Source: Diaporthe sp. PMI_573
Lineage: Eukaryota > Ascomycota > Sordariomycetes > Diaporthales > Diaporthaceae
Assembly: GCA_021399435.1 (NCBI GenBank)
Contig: JAJTUP010000003.1
Location: 1,426,001-1,490,000, forward strand
Reading direction: 5' to 3'
Length of the DNA: 64,000 nt
Shown piece by piece: positions 21,068 to 33,041 of this stretch. Under the pieces are notes generated by a model. It saw only the letters and a list, made by a program, of their open reading frames with translations, was not told the origin of the DNA and searched no databases. Both the position numbers and the translations under genes were made by a program. Numbering within the stretch: position 1 is the first letter of the stretch; each line of letters starts with the position of its first letter.

Positions 21068-22519
21068 CTATATGCCATCCCAATCAGGCTCGGAGCCTAC
21101 TATCTCTTTTTCTACAGGAGTTTTGGTTTGTTTTGAATGTGAGCCGTCAGTATTATGAATCTCGGTTTCAGGTATAGTATTGTCCTTCTCGAAGTCGATG
21201 TAGAAGACACGATTGCGCTCTGAATTCCAGAACAGGTGTTTCTTGCGTTGGTCGTGACGGTCTACACCGGAATCTCTGATATCTCTCATCGTACACTCAG
21301 ATTCAAGCTCCAATTTCTCCTCCAATGGTAAATACTGCAAAACATCATTCGCATCGTCTCCCTTTACGGATGCACCAGCATTAGACATCAAAAGCATGTG
21401 GGTGATCTCCAGACCACCGATGTTCTGACTGCCAAAGGGGCACTGCAAGGCGAACAATGCCAGACAAACAGGTACGCACACTCCTTGGAGATCGCTCATT
21501 TTCTGATACATCACATACTCATTCATCAGCCTGTGCTGGTCGCTCACAACTACACCTTTGGCGCAGAAAGTATAGCCGAAGCCTGCGAGGGTAATTTTGA
21601 AGAATTCTGCATGATGACCTTTGACCAAAAGTTTCGGTTGGTGACAGAACAGACTTTGGTCGATCTCCAGTTGTTTTTGAATGAGAAAGGTGAACAAATG
21701 ACCATCTAGTGGATGTGAAGAGTCCTTGACTCTCCGAAGTTTGAGATGGCAGGCGTAATTGGGGCATGCTTCGTCCAACAGGCCGCCATGCTTCAATTCT
21801 AGTAGGCACTTTTGAGTGCAATATTGCTCGTATGTTGCGTTGGCGACCCCTAAATCCTGCGCTTTCTTGATATATGCCTCTACCGCTCCATAAAACACGC
21901 TCTCGTCGTTGGTCGCCGCCGGGATCGTGAGGGCGATTCGGGGAAGACACGCCGTCATATTCACCCAGACACATCTTTCGTAGTGGGTTTGGAGAGATTC
22001 TCTGTCCGGAATGCCCGACTCTGCAAAGCTGGCCGCCCTGTCGTCATAACCTTGAATCACGTCCGACGGTACGAAGCAGCGAATGTGAAGTGTCCCTGGG
22101 TGGATCGCCAGAAGGCCTGCCTTCCAAAAGTCGTGTATGTGAGAAAGCATCATGATGTGGCTATTTGCTGAATTGCACATTGTCTTTCTACCAATAATTT
22201 GGCCAGGGCCTTGTATGACAGTTGCAAGGGTACTTTGGCCAAGAATGTGGTACCAGCCCAGCCCTGGTGCATGTGCAAGTCCGTGTCCCCAGTAAACGCT
22301 GTGTCCTGAAATCGCGCAGCGAGCAGACAAGGGCCACTGACGGGTCCGGATCATTATTTCTGGGTTCGGATGACTGTCTGCGATACACGTCAGGGGAACA
22401 ACTAATCCCGCGTCAACCGGGCCGTGGTCGCGCACTAACTGTGAAGATTGGTGTTTCCGCGGACTCAATTTGATCATGAATTTCGAGACACCTGGGGAAA
22501 ATCTTGGTGGGTGGAGCAT
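21068..22519 (-). CDS. Fungal protein-kinase-like protein, divergent
   Basis: Long minus-strand frame with features of an expanded fungal kinase-like family: YCTQKCLLELKHGGLLDEAC, LVKGHHAEFFKITLAGFGYT (glycine-poor nucleotide region), LMNEYVMYQKMSDLQGVCVP (alpha-C-like Glu) and a catalytic/metal region RHDQRKKHLFWN followed by VFYIDFEKD. In active relatives the catalytic loop is HxDxRxxN; here the Asn position is His, so activity is doubtful. The C-terminus is charged and probably disordered. The start is uncertain: the frame is open further upstream, and 22519 is simply the first in-frame ATG. An upstream exon, possibly in 22604-23104, cannot be excluded. Confidence 0.6.
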   Translation of the reverse strand: MLHPPRFSPGVSKFMIKLSPRKHQSSQLVRDHGPVDAGLVVPLTCIADSHPNPEIMIRTRQWPLSARCAISGHSVYWGHGLAHAPGLGWYHILGQSTLATVIQGPGQIIGRKTMCNSANSHIMMLSHIHDFWKAGLLAIHPGTLHIRCFVPSDVIQGYDDRAASFAESGIPDRESLQTHYERCVWVNMTACLPRIALTIPAATNDESVFYGAVEAYIKKAQDLGVANATYEQYCTQKCLLELKHGGLLDEACPNYACHLKLRRVKDSSHPLDGHLFTFLIQKQLEIDQSLFCHQPKLLVKGHHAEFFKITLAGFGYTFCAKGVVVSDQHRLMNEYVMYQKMSDLQGVCVPVCLALFALQCPFGSQNIGGLEITHMLLMSNAGASVKGDDANDVLQYLPLEEKLELESECTMRDIRDSGVDRHDQRKKHLFWNSERNRVFYIDFEKDNTIPETEIHNTDGSHSKQTKTPVEKEIVGSEPDWDGI

Positions 22520-22603
22520 GGGATCGGCTCGAAATTGGTCAAAAGAAGTAGGCTGAGAACCATACAAACTGTGAATACAAACCCCTGGGCATTCAGGAAA
22601 TTG

Positions 22604-23104
22604 TCAGCCAAGACACACTTTGTAATCAGACGCATGATACATGCAAATGCCATAGGCTTTCTGCAGCGCATCTCGAGTCTCAATAGGAGAAATGAACTTA
22701 CTCTTGACATGCCCACAGGAAAAGGTCTCCATCGGGTCTTTGAGAAGTTCTTTGACATTGCAACAAATATTGCAATGACAGACAAGGTAGTAGCGACCTG
22801 GAGAAATCGGCTTCATCATGTTACCGTGACGCTCTTCCAAGGATTCTACAGTCACTCCTTCAGAACACATGCCTCTCAGGGGCCACAGAGCCCATGCAAG
22901 ACTGCCGGTGGCTGATGATTCATGAGAGCCTGTACAATTATCCATAGTCAAAGTTGTGGATCTTAGCAGTTGGTCTAACGCATCTTTGAAGAGGATATGC
23001 GGCTTGTTTGGGTTTTGATAGAGTCCCGCAAATGGTACTCGAAAGTGATCGACGAATATGACGTTCCAGGCTGCCACCCGCAGCTCTCGATCTGTGACAT
23101 CCAT
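22604..23104 (-). CDS. Hypothetical protein, 166 residues
   Basis: ATG-started frame MDVTDRELRVAAWNVIFVDHF... that ends at 22604. The middle has GRYYLVCHCNICCNV and SCGHVKSKFISPIETRDAL, cysteine-rich enough to suggest metal binding, but I recognise no family. A GTGTGT donor lies just before the stop, so it could instead be the first exon of the kinase-like gene that begins 85 bases downstream on the same strand; the phases I tried did not join cleanly. Confidence 0.4.
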   Translation of the reverse strand: MDVTDRELRVAAWNVIFVDHFRVPFAGLYQNPNKPHILFKDALDQLLRSTTLTMDNCTGSHESSATGSLAWALWPLRGMCSEGVTVESLEERHGNMMKPISPGRYYLVCHCNICCNVKELLKDPMETFSCGHVKSKFISPIETRDALQKAYGICMYHASDYKVCLG

Positions 23105-24954
23105 TTCGGGATGCAACGTCTTGTTCTTGTGTGGCTAATGAGAATTGCCAAATTTCCCCCTTGTATGTGAATCTTTTAGAAAATGTGGTTGCTTGTCGTA
23201 TCGATCTCCTTGGTCTGATAATTGGCTGTAGATGCTGGCTGCTTGTGAAGGAAGTTCAGAGGCAGTAATATGTGAATGTAGGGGAGATGCTGTGGCTCTT
23301 ATAGCGACGGAGTTACGACTGACATATGATTCACTGTTCTCCAGCTGTCATAAATTGTGGTGTCGAGGACAGGTATCAGTCCATGACTGTGCAATTATGG
23401 GTATTCATTTGATAGATCCAATGACAGAACATCATAATTATTTCTTGTCCAGTGTAAAATTGCTGACCAGGGACCTCTGCTGGGTTAGCAGTAAAAGTGG
23501 TTTCGATTTTAATATGTGTACGTACGCTTCTTAAGCAGTATGTAGGCGGTCCCTCCATACAGTAGTAAACGCTTAAACACCCAGCGCTTAACAAACCAAA
23601 AAAAAAAAAGGGCCCATAACATTAAGTTTAGAATACGACTGTGGGAAAAGTGCTTAAAACGCCTCCATTGCTCTTGCTTTCCAGAAAAGACACGAGTTAT
23701 GGTTATTCAACTGCCAGCAGCGAGGCAAAGCGTGCTCCGCGCGCCGTCAGGCAAAGACCGAAACTTCAGCCGCAGACGATACCGTCTCATCCGTGTTCCA
23801 GCAGAAGCCGTATCAGCAAGGGAAAATCAACGGCACCATATATCTTTCAGTCTCCTACAAGCTCCGCGGCTTCCAATAAATTAGAGAAGCCACCCCCCCC
23901 CCCACACATCTTTGACCACCAATCCGCCCTAACTTACCGAGGGTCGGCGATATTGGTTCGATCAGGGATTCGTCGAAGGCGCCTCCAGAGCACGTCTCGC
24001 GGTCTTCCTTCAGTCTCACTTCACGCCCACCTTCTAGGCCAGTAGGGCCGTCAGAAATCGCGGTAGTTGGTTCTTACATTCCTTGTGGGTCGAGCCCCTG
24101 GAACACTCAGCCAAGGGACACGGTAAGTGACATCAACCGCATCCGCACACAGCTAGATCGCAAGAGATTTGAAAGCCCACGGGATGGAACCAAGTCCAGA
24201 GTTAATAAGGAATACCGTGAAAGGGATCATCGCCTTCGGCGGCAGAAGACCGGAGAACATGAGATGTATTGGCGAAGGAGGTAGAGTTCTGTTTCTTTGC
24301 TACGGATTCCATGTATTAATGTCACTTACGCCCTGTGATCTCCATATTCCCGGCACTGTATCGAAACAGTGGAAAATTTAGACACGTCTGTCTGTATCAT
24401 TTGGTTTGCGGTTCTCCTTTTATTGAGGTTGGTCCTCAGCGTGCTGGCCTGTCTCGATGCTTGCTACTAGCGGCATTCAAGGTCAATAAGAGGTCAGATT
24501 GTGGTCATTATTACCTAGAAAGCACCGCAACAACGCGCATAGAATGAAAAGAATATGATCCTGACTGGTATATAGAACATGCAGGTCCTTTGATTCGGCA
24601 ACAGTGAAACAACTAGTATTTAGGTATCTAGAGTACTACTGCAATGACCCGCGCGTGTTTGGTTGCGGTGCATACGGACACCACGGGAGAAATTTGATAT
24701 CATGCAGTATGGCTTCACATTCTGATTTTCACTTCACAGTATAGATGCTATGAGTTGATAGTCGTCGCTAGCGCGACCCTGATAATGTAACTCGTAGGCA
24801 ATGAAAAAGCAAGCGATTCTCTCTGCATAGTTTCTAGCTACTATTCAAATCCTCCGCCGCATTAACGAATCAAATATAAAAAGGAGAAACACCAGAAAAA
24901 GCTCTTGCATAACTTCAAACCGGTGACTGGGCAGCAAGTACCTAGAGAGAACAG
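23105..24954. other. Intergenic region with coding-like traces
   Basis: Mostly featureless apart from an A-run near 23599 and an 11-base C-run near 23892. Between about 23641 and 24285 two successive plus-strand frames look protein-like (basic and Ser/Pro-rich, then SDINRIRTQLDRKRFESPRD) but lack a start codon and a clean splice join. They are reported as a finding rather than as a gene. Confidence 0.4.
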
Positions 24955-26609
24955 CTAGACATAAATGTAACAAAACGGCCCTGCCATGGTGTCGAGTGCG
25001 TCCTTGAGCTTGCGCGTTTGACCCAGCACGCCATACAAAATGTTGTCCTCCAGAGTCCCGGGCTTGCTCCCCTGGCCAGGAAAGCCGCCCATCGAGGTGC
25101 CGCCCGAAATTTCGCTTAGCCTTGCAGGCAGTTTCTGGTTCTGCCATATCCACCAGACTCGATCGATCATGCCGTGATGTAGGTAGAAAGCTGGGTCCCC
25201 GGGCGAAACAAAGAAGTCCTGTTGATGCACTGTCAGCGTCTCGAAGCTTCCATATCCTGGGCCAAAGAAGGCCGATAGATTATGAAACTTACACCACCAG
25301 GGTCTCCGCCAATGGTGTAGTGACCCCCTATGTGTACGCCCCAAGTATTTGTTAAGCCTTGTCCTTGCATTCTATTTTGGAATGTCCCTACGTCGCTGGC
25401 GTTTGTGATGAGGGCTTCCGTATAATTGGCAGCGGTATGTGCGGCACTATATCTGTTGACGTCCCGTCGGAGGCATCCTGCGCGGATCCGTTAGTTGGCC
25501 TGCAGATACGTCTCCTGGGTGTCGAGAGTGATTGTGTGGCATGCAAAAGTTCGGAAGAGAGAGACGGTAAGAAAACTCACTGGGATTGTGGCCTAGACCA
25601 TCACGTTGAGGATTGGCTGGTACTTTGAGGGAAGCTGAACCAGGAGCAATAGGCCCTAGATTTACCGACATACTGTGCATTGTAAGTAAATGGACACCCC
25701 AAAATTGAGACCATATCCCCTTCAAAGCTGCATAGAAGTATGGCTAGTGCACTGACTTTTTGAACGGTCCACTAGTCACACAGCCGCCGCCCTGGTCCGG
25801 AGGAATACGGTCGTATGGCGCTGGACCAGCGCCAACAAAGTATCCGTCATATGGAGACTTGGCACCGTTCCCAGACATGCTCGATGCATTTCCATTGAAT
25901 ATAGGGGAGTTAGCCGGGTCGGAAGCGTACCGGGCCCAGTTGTTGTACTAGGAGCGGATTTACAAGTCAGAAAAGTCTGCCGCCGAAGGCTCAAGAAAGC
26001 TTTTGTTGCAGTTCGAGTCAGTCACTCACAGGTTGATAGCCCTTGTAGCCACACTCATCGCGCAAAGCATTCTCGTACAACCAAAGATAAACCCGATGCC
26101 AGCCCAGGAAGTTCGCCTGGCCGTGTTAGACTGTGCACAGGCAGCGCGTGTAAGGGTGTGATAGAATGAGAAAGACTTGAACGAACAGTTCCATGCACCG
26201 AAGTTGTTAGATTAATATGCACCGCGACAAAATCATCGAATCTGCTCTTGGCTCCTGGGACCGCCTTGCTATCATGCCTGGCTGGTAGTGACTGGAGGCA
26301 GAGGACAGCTTTGATATAGTCCTCACGCTCGGGGACGCTGAGATCGCTCCTAGAAAGGATGAGGCAGTCAGTAAACGATGGATGATCTTGCAGACCTCTT
26401 GAAAGAGCGTACCATTCTCGACGCTTCACAGCTGTCTCGAGTGTGCATTTGCCTGTGGACGATTGGTTGTTGAGATGGTGTTCGAGGTTGTTCAGGCCTA
26501 GAGCCGCGAGACGGTCAACAGCGTCTTCGGGGTATAAACCAGCTGACACGGGAGCAGCTAGCCGCGAAAGAAACCAGGTGGCTCCCAGGAAGAAGCTTCG
26601 AGCATACAT
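24955..26609 (-). CDS. Tyrosinase, type-3 copper oxidase
   Basis: Binuclear copper enzyme oxidising phenols/catechols to quinones (melanin-type chemistry). Seven exons: 26413-26609, 26187-26349, 26030-26116, 25757-25947, 25581-25672, 25293-25477 and 24955-25218, 392 residues. All six introns (63-103 bases) have GT..AG ends and preserve frame. The first exon encodes a signal peptide (MYARSFFLGATWFLSRLAAP), implying secretion. CuA ligands are in FVAVHINLTTSVHGT joined across an intron to ANFLGWHRVYLWLYE. CuB ligands are in WGVHIGGHYTIGG and, after the last intron, SPGDPAFYLHHGMIDRVWW. The ~390-residue length matches short secreted fungal tyrosinases without a long C-terminal cap. None of the exons alone is diagnostic in a simple frame scan, so the gene is easily missed. 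Confidence 0.93.
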
Positions 26610-26687
26610 CGTGACTTATCTCCAGCAATGAGATATTGGGGTACCGAAAAGAAGAACGTTTCTCTTGGAGGTTCGGCTCACTGCTGC

Positions 26688-26695
26688 TTTTTATA
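26688..26695 (-). promoter_or_regulatory. TATA-like box of the tyrosinase gene
   Basis: TATAAAAA on the minus strand about 80 bases upstream of the tyrosinase ATG at 26609, a usual distance for fungal core promoters. Based on sequence and position only. Confidence 0.4.
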
Positions 26696-28580
26696 CTGGA
26701 AGCATGGCAGGATCACTTATCGATTTGTTGGACTGGACTCCGCTTCCTTGTAGAACTTGCATGTCAGCACACACAGCAATCCTGCCATGCTTCATATTGC
26801 GTTGCCCGCCTTTAGTCCCCGAGAGGGCTTTCCTAAATTGCAGCTCTGGAGGCCATGGCGATTGTGAATCTTACCCGCAGATGCGTGTGTGCCTAATCTG
26901 GAAGGTTTTCCGTCTATTCTGGTTCATACACTATACATCAGGTCAAGAGGGCATCTTGAACCACCAAATCAGACACCGCACAGGCCGGGTGCACATACGC
27001 AATTATTATTTACACACCAGCGTATCATTGATTCTTCGTGTCACAATGTAGCACGAACCACAAGAGTCACTGTTTATATTGGACAAATTAATTACCTCGA
27101 GAACGATGTCCCGCGGAATAACGTTTAGTCTTTGGCATGTTAAAGCTGAACCCCAAATGCTGGGAGTTCATATCAACTCCCGGGGCTTGCATTAGGCCTG
27201 CTGGTAATCACAGGCCGGGTAAATATCTACCCTGCAGGGCCGATCTCGATGTGTCGCCCACGCTCACCTCTCAGTTCCTGCCCTGATCTGTCGGATCTCT
27301 GCCACCTGCTGCGTGACATGCAGCTGAGCATGCCGTGCACCGAGCCTCGTTGACCTTCGCGCCTGCCACACACGTGTTTATTTCCCCGCCCCATGGAAGT
27401 TGATGCTCCTCAATGTAACAGTGCAGACAGATTCTGTAATATGCACCCCAGAAAGATCGTCGTGCGCCTTCCTTGTTTCGAGTCATAATATCGCATCGAC
27501 GTTATTGCATCGGGAGTGCCGTCCAGTGAGCCTCGTCTCGTTGCCGCCTCGACGCGTCCTCAGTTGATCCTAGGACCACATAAGCTACGGAAGCTCCTGT
27601 TACCATTGCCACATCAGAAAAGAAGACCACGTCCCCTAGGAAAAAAAAAAGATTCGGAGTGAGCAAGCACATAGAGCAAAGCAATATGGCTTAAGGCGGT
27701 GTTGCGGCCACGAGTTGAGCAGCAGGCGGCGGTGTCAATTCTCCTCAAAATGAACTGCACTGTGACATAACAAAATGATAAGGTAAGCTACAAATGGTGA
27801 CTTCTTCCCGGAGGCAACGATGCATGAGTTTGTCAAGCAAGTTCCTGGTTCTCTGGAGGTTATATAGAGCGGAAGTTCGTTGTGAGTATTCCAGTGAGAA
27901 GTGGTGTCGTGGCTAAATGAAAGAAGCCACTTGCAGCTTGGCTGGAACCGAAACACCTGAAAGTTTGGTACTGTGCTGATATAAAAATGGAACATCAAGC
28001 CAATGACAGCCACCGGGCCGAGACAACGAGGCAACCCTGGTGACCAGCGCTCTGGACGTCTCCAGTTCTTCCACACCTTGCAGTGTTTTGAGATGGCGCC
28101 CTCGAGCGGTAATCGATTATTAAAAAATGGAGAGAGGCAGAGGGGGAAAAAAAAGAAAAGAAGACATGTCAAGGACTGTCTGATGAAGTGAGTCTGCAGG
28201 CTTCGTTCCATTGCATTTCAATTTCAAATTTCTGTCACCAGCACATTACCTTGTCCCAATGGAAACTGTAACAGCACGTGTTACACAAGAAATCATTAAA
28301 CATATCGGAGTACTAGAGCCCAGTAAGATTGTGCCGATAGTGGATTAATATATTGATATATATATTTGCCATTCTGGTAAGGTCCAGCCTGAAGGGTATC
28401 CGAGGTACAAAAGGAAAAGCCCACCCATAACGCCGATGCTATAAGAAAGAAAACCCCAATCGTGCCTTATCATGAGGCCAGGAAAATAAAAGGCATCGCT
28501 TGCCGCTGAAATATCGAAGAAGTAAGTCGAAATGAACGTCCATGACCTGATCCTGTTACCCAAGGTGGAAATGGAGCTTA
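26696..28580. other. Intergenic region, no supported gene
   Basis: Small open frames only. A 72-codon minus frame at 28345-28563 with a hydrophobic middle lies just beyond the P450 stop and is more likely its 3' flank. Nothing else recognised. Confidence 0.5.
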
Positions 28581-30236
28581 TTAAGCAGTTCGGCTTGTTA
28601 CGCTCATCGGTAATGAGCCACCCATGAAGAGCCTTTGGTAGTTCTTCAGCGAAGAAGGGTCGTTGATGAATTGGAAATCAAAGTTTCGAAACAGCTATAA
28701 GCAAAGTCAGCACGTTGTATCGCAAAGGTTCATGCAATAAGCCTGGTTTGGAGCTTACCTCAATAAGGACTTTGTTCAACTCGATGAAAGCGACAGTCTT
28801 TCCGGGGCAACCCCACCTTCCGCTGCCAAAGACGAGGTCTGTCTGCTTCTTCATGATGCTTCTGGTCTTCTCATCGGCCTCGATCCATCGCTCTGGCCTG
28901 AAGATGTTGGAGTCGGCGCCGAAAACGGACACCTCGTGTGCCACGGCCCAGGTGCTATGTCCGATCCTTGTTCCCGGAGGGATGAACTGGCCGTTGAATG
29001 TGTCACCTTCGGGGCCGACCTGCTTCATGATGAGCCCGCCAAAGGGAGGGTTGACCCTGAGCCCCTCGTAGATGACGGCTTCCAGGTATGGGAGCTTTGT
29101 TGCCTCTTCGTTTGTGGAGGGCTGGGAGATTGCACCGTCGGCAATCGCCTGGTCGATCTCTTTCTTGAGCTTGGAGGCAACCCGTGGGTTAGAGGCGATG
29201 TGTGATACTGTCATCTTGATTGCGTTGGCAGTCGTGTCTGAGCCTGCAATGATCGGGAACATGACCTCAGATTCTGCCGAGCGCCGGTCCAATCCGTGCT
29301 TCAGGAAAGATCCCTGCATGCCGAATCAGTATTTTTGGTTCATTAAGGGAGCATGAAAAATGGACTTACCAGAAGATCTTGTTGGTCTTTTGCATCTGGT
29401 CCGAGACGACTTGCGACTAATTCCCTGGCCATTCCCATAAGGTACCCAACACCCCAGCTGTCTGTGGGCTTAGGGCCCAGAAGCTTGAGCACTGTGTTGG
29501 AGAGGAAGATCTTCTGCAGAGGTGGTATGTCCGTGAACACTTGAATCCATTCCAGAGCAATCTTGACAATGGCGATGATGCCGCGAACGTCCTTGTTTGT
29601 TTCTAGAAGGCCCAGTGGCTTGCCAAACGCGAGCTTAGACTTGGAGTCGTGGGCGTAGTAGTCTGCCAGTCTGCCGAAGTCGACTGGTTTGGCTGTCTCG
29701 TCGGACAAGTACTCCCGCTTGATCAAGCTGACCAAGGATTGAACCTGAGAGTTGATGTCCGACTCGAGACCAGGGTTGTCTTTTCCCATATACCCAGCAG
29801 CCACCTTGGACCGGAGGGACATATGAGCTTGCTTGTCCATGACGCTTCCCATCATGTCATGGTAGGGGTCGAGTCTGGTGGCCTTGTACCAGCTGCTACG
29901 CTGGTAGGTTGATCTTGCTGCCGACATCCGGCGAAGATGATCTGGGCTGGATGCGAGGAGGTCATTGGGACCGATCCTGACCAGGGAGCCGTATTGCTTG
30001 GAAAGCTCAAAGTATTCGAGGTGCGATCTCCCAGAGCGACGGATCCGCAGCATGGGGAGATATGACACGGAGGCGAGGAAGGGCCCAGAAAAGGCCGACA
30101 GTCGACGCCATGTCATGAATCTTGTGATCAATATGTATGAAACAATAAGGAGCAAGAGAATGACACCCGTGGCGACAGGCCTTGATTGGAGACCGAGGCC
30201 TTCAACCTTCCGGGTGAGCACTAGAAGGTTCGCCAT
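28581..30236 (-). CDS. Cytochrome P450 monooxygenase (first of two in the window)
   Basis: Membrane-bound heme-thiolate monooxygenase, 511 residues, three exons: 29370-30236, 28759-29313 and 28581-28694; both introns (29314-29369 and 28695-28758) have GTAAG donors. The ATG at 30236 places one hydrophobic segment (PVATGVILLLLIVSYILI) near residue 30, as expected for an ER anchor; an upstream reading-frame extension adds a second hydrophobic segment and is less likely. Motifs: I-helix AGSDTTANAI, ExxR in YLEAVIYEGLR, PERW, and the heme loop FGSGRWGCPGK with Cys at about residue 458. The last exon gives LFRNFDFQFINDPSSLK. The frame is intact. Substrate unknown; the neighbouring tyrosinase is 2 kb downstream on the same strand. 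Confidence 0.93.
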
Positions 30237-31957
30237 TGTACCACAGATGATAAAGACGATATAGATAGAGTTGAACGTTGCCACTCGAGCAACAATATTT
30301 GTTGACTTCGCGGCAAAAAACAGCAATATTGAGACTGCAAATATGATTTAGAGTGCTGAGGAGGATTTGATTTGACTTCACTCGAAGCTAGGCATGAGCA
30401 TGAACACCCTCCCGTATTTAAAGAATGAGGCCGTGACCATCAAGGTGGACGACATACCCACACCACCCAGTTACCAACGTGAGCCTCACAAAGGAGTCAC
30501 GCTTCCGGGCTTCCTCATGGCATCGCCTCATTCCTGACTGTGTAATCAGGCAGTAAATCGAAAGGTGGTGTGCCTGAGGAGCAGTGCCCCACGAACCAGT
30601 CATCCCCCCCCCCTGGCGAGGTCAAGGTATCCGCCGGGTAGAACGGCCGCCTCCTGATGGGGCGCGGTCCGAAGATGATACTCGAGTCGGATGAGAGAAC
30701 GTTGTCCACGTGCGGCCCCCGATAACTTCACGGAGCCCTCCTCCCGGCACCATTGTGTCTGCACTTGCAGCCAACTTCTCAAGGTGTGCTCAAGTTGGTG
30801 ATGAAAGCGGACCACCTAATGCAGGGTTCCATGATCCTCCCCAGGATCTATACGCACAAGCCGCCCCCAAACGGCCCCACGGGGGATCCACCGGGCACAT
30901 GGCTAAGTTGTATTGGCGATGAGCCTGCCCGTCGCCGAGCCGAAGATAAGAAAGTATGGTACGTTGGGTGCGCCTCCATGCAGCCGATAGACGCCCACGG
31001 CCCATTCGGCTCGATGTGCAGTGTGATATACGAAGGAGGGTGCGCCGTGGACCATGCAAGCCCGAAATGTGTCGGTGTGGGACATCGATTGCCGAGGCAT
31101 CAACGTCGATGACCGTGTGACTTGATCTCGAAATAGCCAAGAAAGTGGAACACGAAAGCGGCGGAGGACACCTGGATGGGAGGGGAGGAAGTCGAAAAAG
31201 AGGGAGGGCGTCGACAAAAGAACAAATCTATTCCCGTTTTTGGCCTGCTTTCTCAGCCGCCCCTCCACTCTCTATGCTTACTAGAGCGGGCGCAAAAACA
31301 ATGATCGGGCTAACCCGACAACCAGGAGTGTGCCTCGCAGTCTCAATGATAGTCCCGACCCACCGTATCGGATCTAGGGTGGGCGGCTTACGGGCTGAGC
31401 GGGTGGGTATCCGCTCCTATTCGACAGGCCGGGACACACGCGAGTTACGTCGTCTTACGGCCCGAGTGACTCGAATGGAGGATGGGTGCCTGACTTGGCG
31501 GCTTTAGGGCTGAATCCTGAGGTCGACTGCGCTCCGTGAGCTGACATCAGAGAAGGAAGCTTCGGCGAAGCCATGGCCTCAATTGATCACGAGGGATCCT
31601 ATTTCGAGAAGAGGAATAAAAGCCCGTGGCTGCCTGCGTGTAAGACTGATAGGGCTGAATTCCCGGGGGGGGGGTTCCTCGCACGCACAGGATTTAGACT
31701 ACTTATTCCATGCGCCGGCGCCACGTTTCCCCCTCGAATCGGGCAGCACCAGCGCACAGCGTAGCATCTTCTGGGACACTCAGTCTGATGACTGATTACC
31801 GGCATTCCGGTAGCGGTGGCTGCACAGACAATTTTGTTGTTTTTGCTGCAGTTTGCGATACCCACATCCGTCCTGCATGATACAATTTGGATCACAACCC
31901 ACCCCTAACCAGCCGTCCCTCCAAGCGCCCACACCCAAATAGGAAATTGAGGCGCGA
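30237..31957. other. Intergenic region, no supported gene
   Basis: Promoter of the P450 on the left. Contains a C-run near 30604 and a G-run near 31665. Overlapping frames of 60-120 codons on both strands show no domain. Confidence 0.5.
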
Positions 31958-32242
31958 TCACTTCTTCAGGTGCAGCGCCTCCTTGACCTTGTCGAGCTTG
32001 GACTTGTTCTCGCCCGCTGCATGTTGGTCACCGGTGGGAGCCGTGTTGCTACCCTCGGCGCCCACACCCTCGCCAGTCATGGCTTTGTCGCCCTGCACCT
32101 TTTCGTGTTGATTTGTCAATAGTGTGATGCAGGCGGCGCGTGGCGCAAACATTGGGCAGCGACTCACCTTCTGCTCCTGGGCTTCGGCCTGCTCCACGAT
32201 GTCGTGGGCTTGGGTCGCTGCGGTGTCGGTGATTCCGCTCAT
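31958..32242 (-). CDS. Small hydrophilic, LEA/stress-like protein, 69 residues
   Basis: Two exons, 32168-32242 and 31958-32092, with a 75-base intron starting GTGAGT and ending GTGCAG (an alternative acceptor six bases earlier stays in frame and adds VQ). The protein starts MSGITDTAATQAHDIVEQAE, then after splicing KGDKAMTGEGVGAEGSNTA and PTGDQHAAGENKSKLDKVKE. It is strongly charged, Gly/Asn-rich and without Cys or hydrophobic core, like small fungal proteins of starvation or stress conditions. Repeated-looking acidic/Gly stretches suggest an unstructured protein. I cannot assign a named family. Divergent relative to the SET gene. Confidence 0.7.
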   Translation of the reverse strand: MSGITDTAATQAHDIVEQAEAQEQKVSRCPMFAPRAACITLLTNQHEKVQGDKAMTGEGVGAEGSNTAPTGDQHAAGENKSKLDKVKEALHLKK

Positions 32243-33041
32243 GTTGGCTTGTGATTATGTTACTATTAGAATGGGATTTGTTTTGTACGGCGATAGTAGT
32301 GTGCTCAAGATGGATCAATCGTCTTGGATGTGTTCTGCGTCCGGCCCAATGGACTTTGGGTGGCTGCACCTCCTGAATATATATCAATGTCAATAGGGTG
32401 CGAGCATTGGCGAGAACGTCGAGGTTACTCAGTCGTCATACCAAATCTGAGTTCAGGCAAGATGAGCATTTGAACGTCATCTGGCTTGTGACCGAGGGGT
32501 CCTCGACCAAAGAGCTCGCAGCTGTCAAAGAACCACACAACCGCCTGCTGTAAGATCCCCGCATCGACCGCTGGGGATGCACTAGTGCGTCGCCCAATGA
32601 TGTGTGTGAAGCTTGCATTTGTGTGTTGCATCACCAGAGGAAGTGGCGTCGATCAACAGAATGGCCAAGCTCCAGTCGTGCTGTGAGCCGACGGTTGATG
32701 TCAGCAATTGGGAATAAATGCCCCGTCCTGATATTGGCACTGGGCCGCAATATGTGAACAAAGCCAATCCCCAGTTGCGGACGCGGTACCGTCAGTCGCC
32801 ACGAAACTATGTAGACACTGTGACTACCAACAGGTGGAGCTTCAACGCGCTTGGGTCGGCGCTCGGCCCATGGCGGCTCGTCTAGTTAATTGGAAGGAGT
32901 TGGTAAAAGGTTTCAGGAGCGCTCAGGAGGCTCTGCATCATCTGAAACACGGTCTCCTTGGCTTGATGAGCGCGAATTCAATTCCAGCAACGTGCTCTGC
33001 AAACCTCCGAGCTACTCATCAAATCTAGCAAGAGCAAGACC
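32243..33041. other. Intergenic region between divergent genes
   Basis: Shared promoter space of the small hydrophilic protein and the SET protein. Only short frames, nothing recognised. Confidence 0.5.

Noticed and set aside
23930..23990. Possible tRNA because of a GGTTCGATC-like B box
   Set aside because: No matching acceptor or anticodon stem could be drawn around it.
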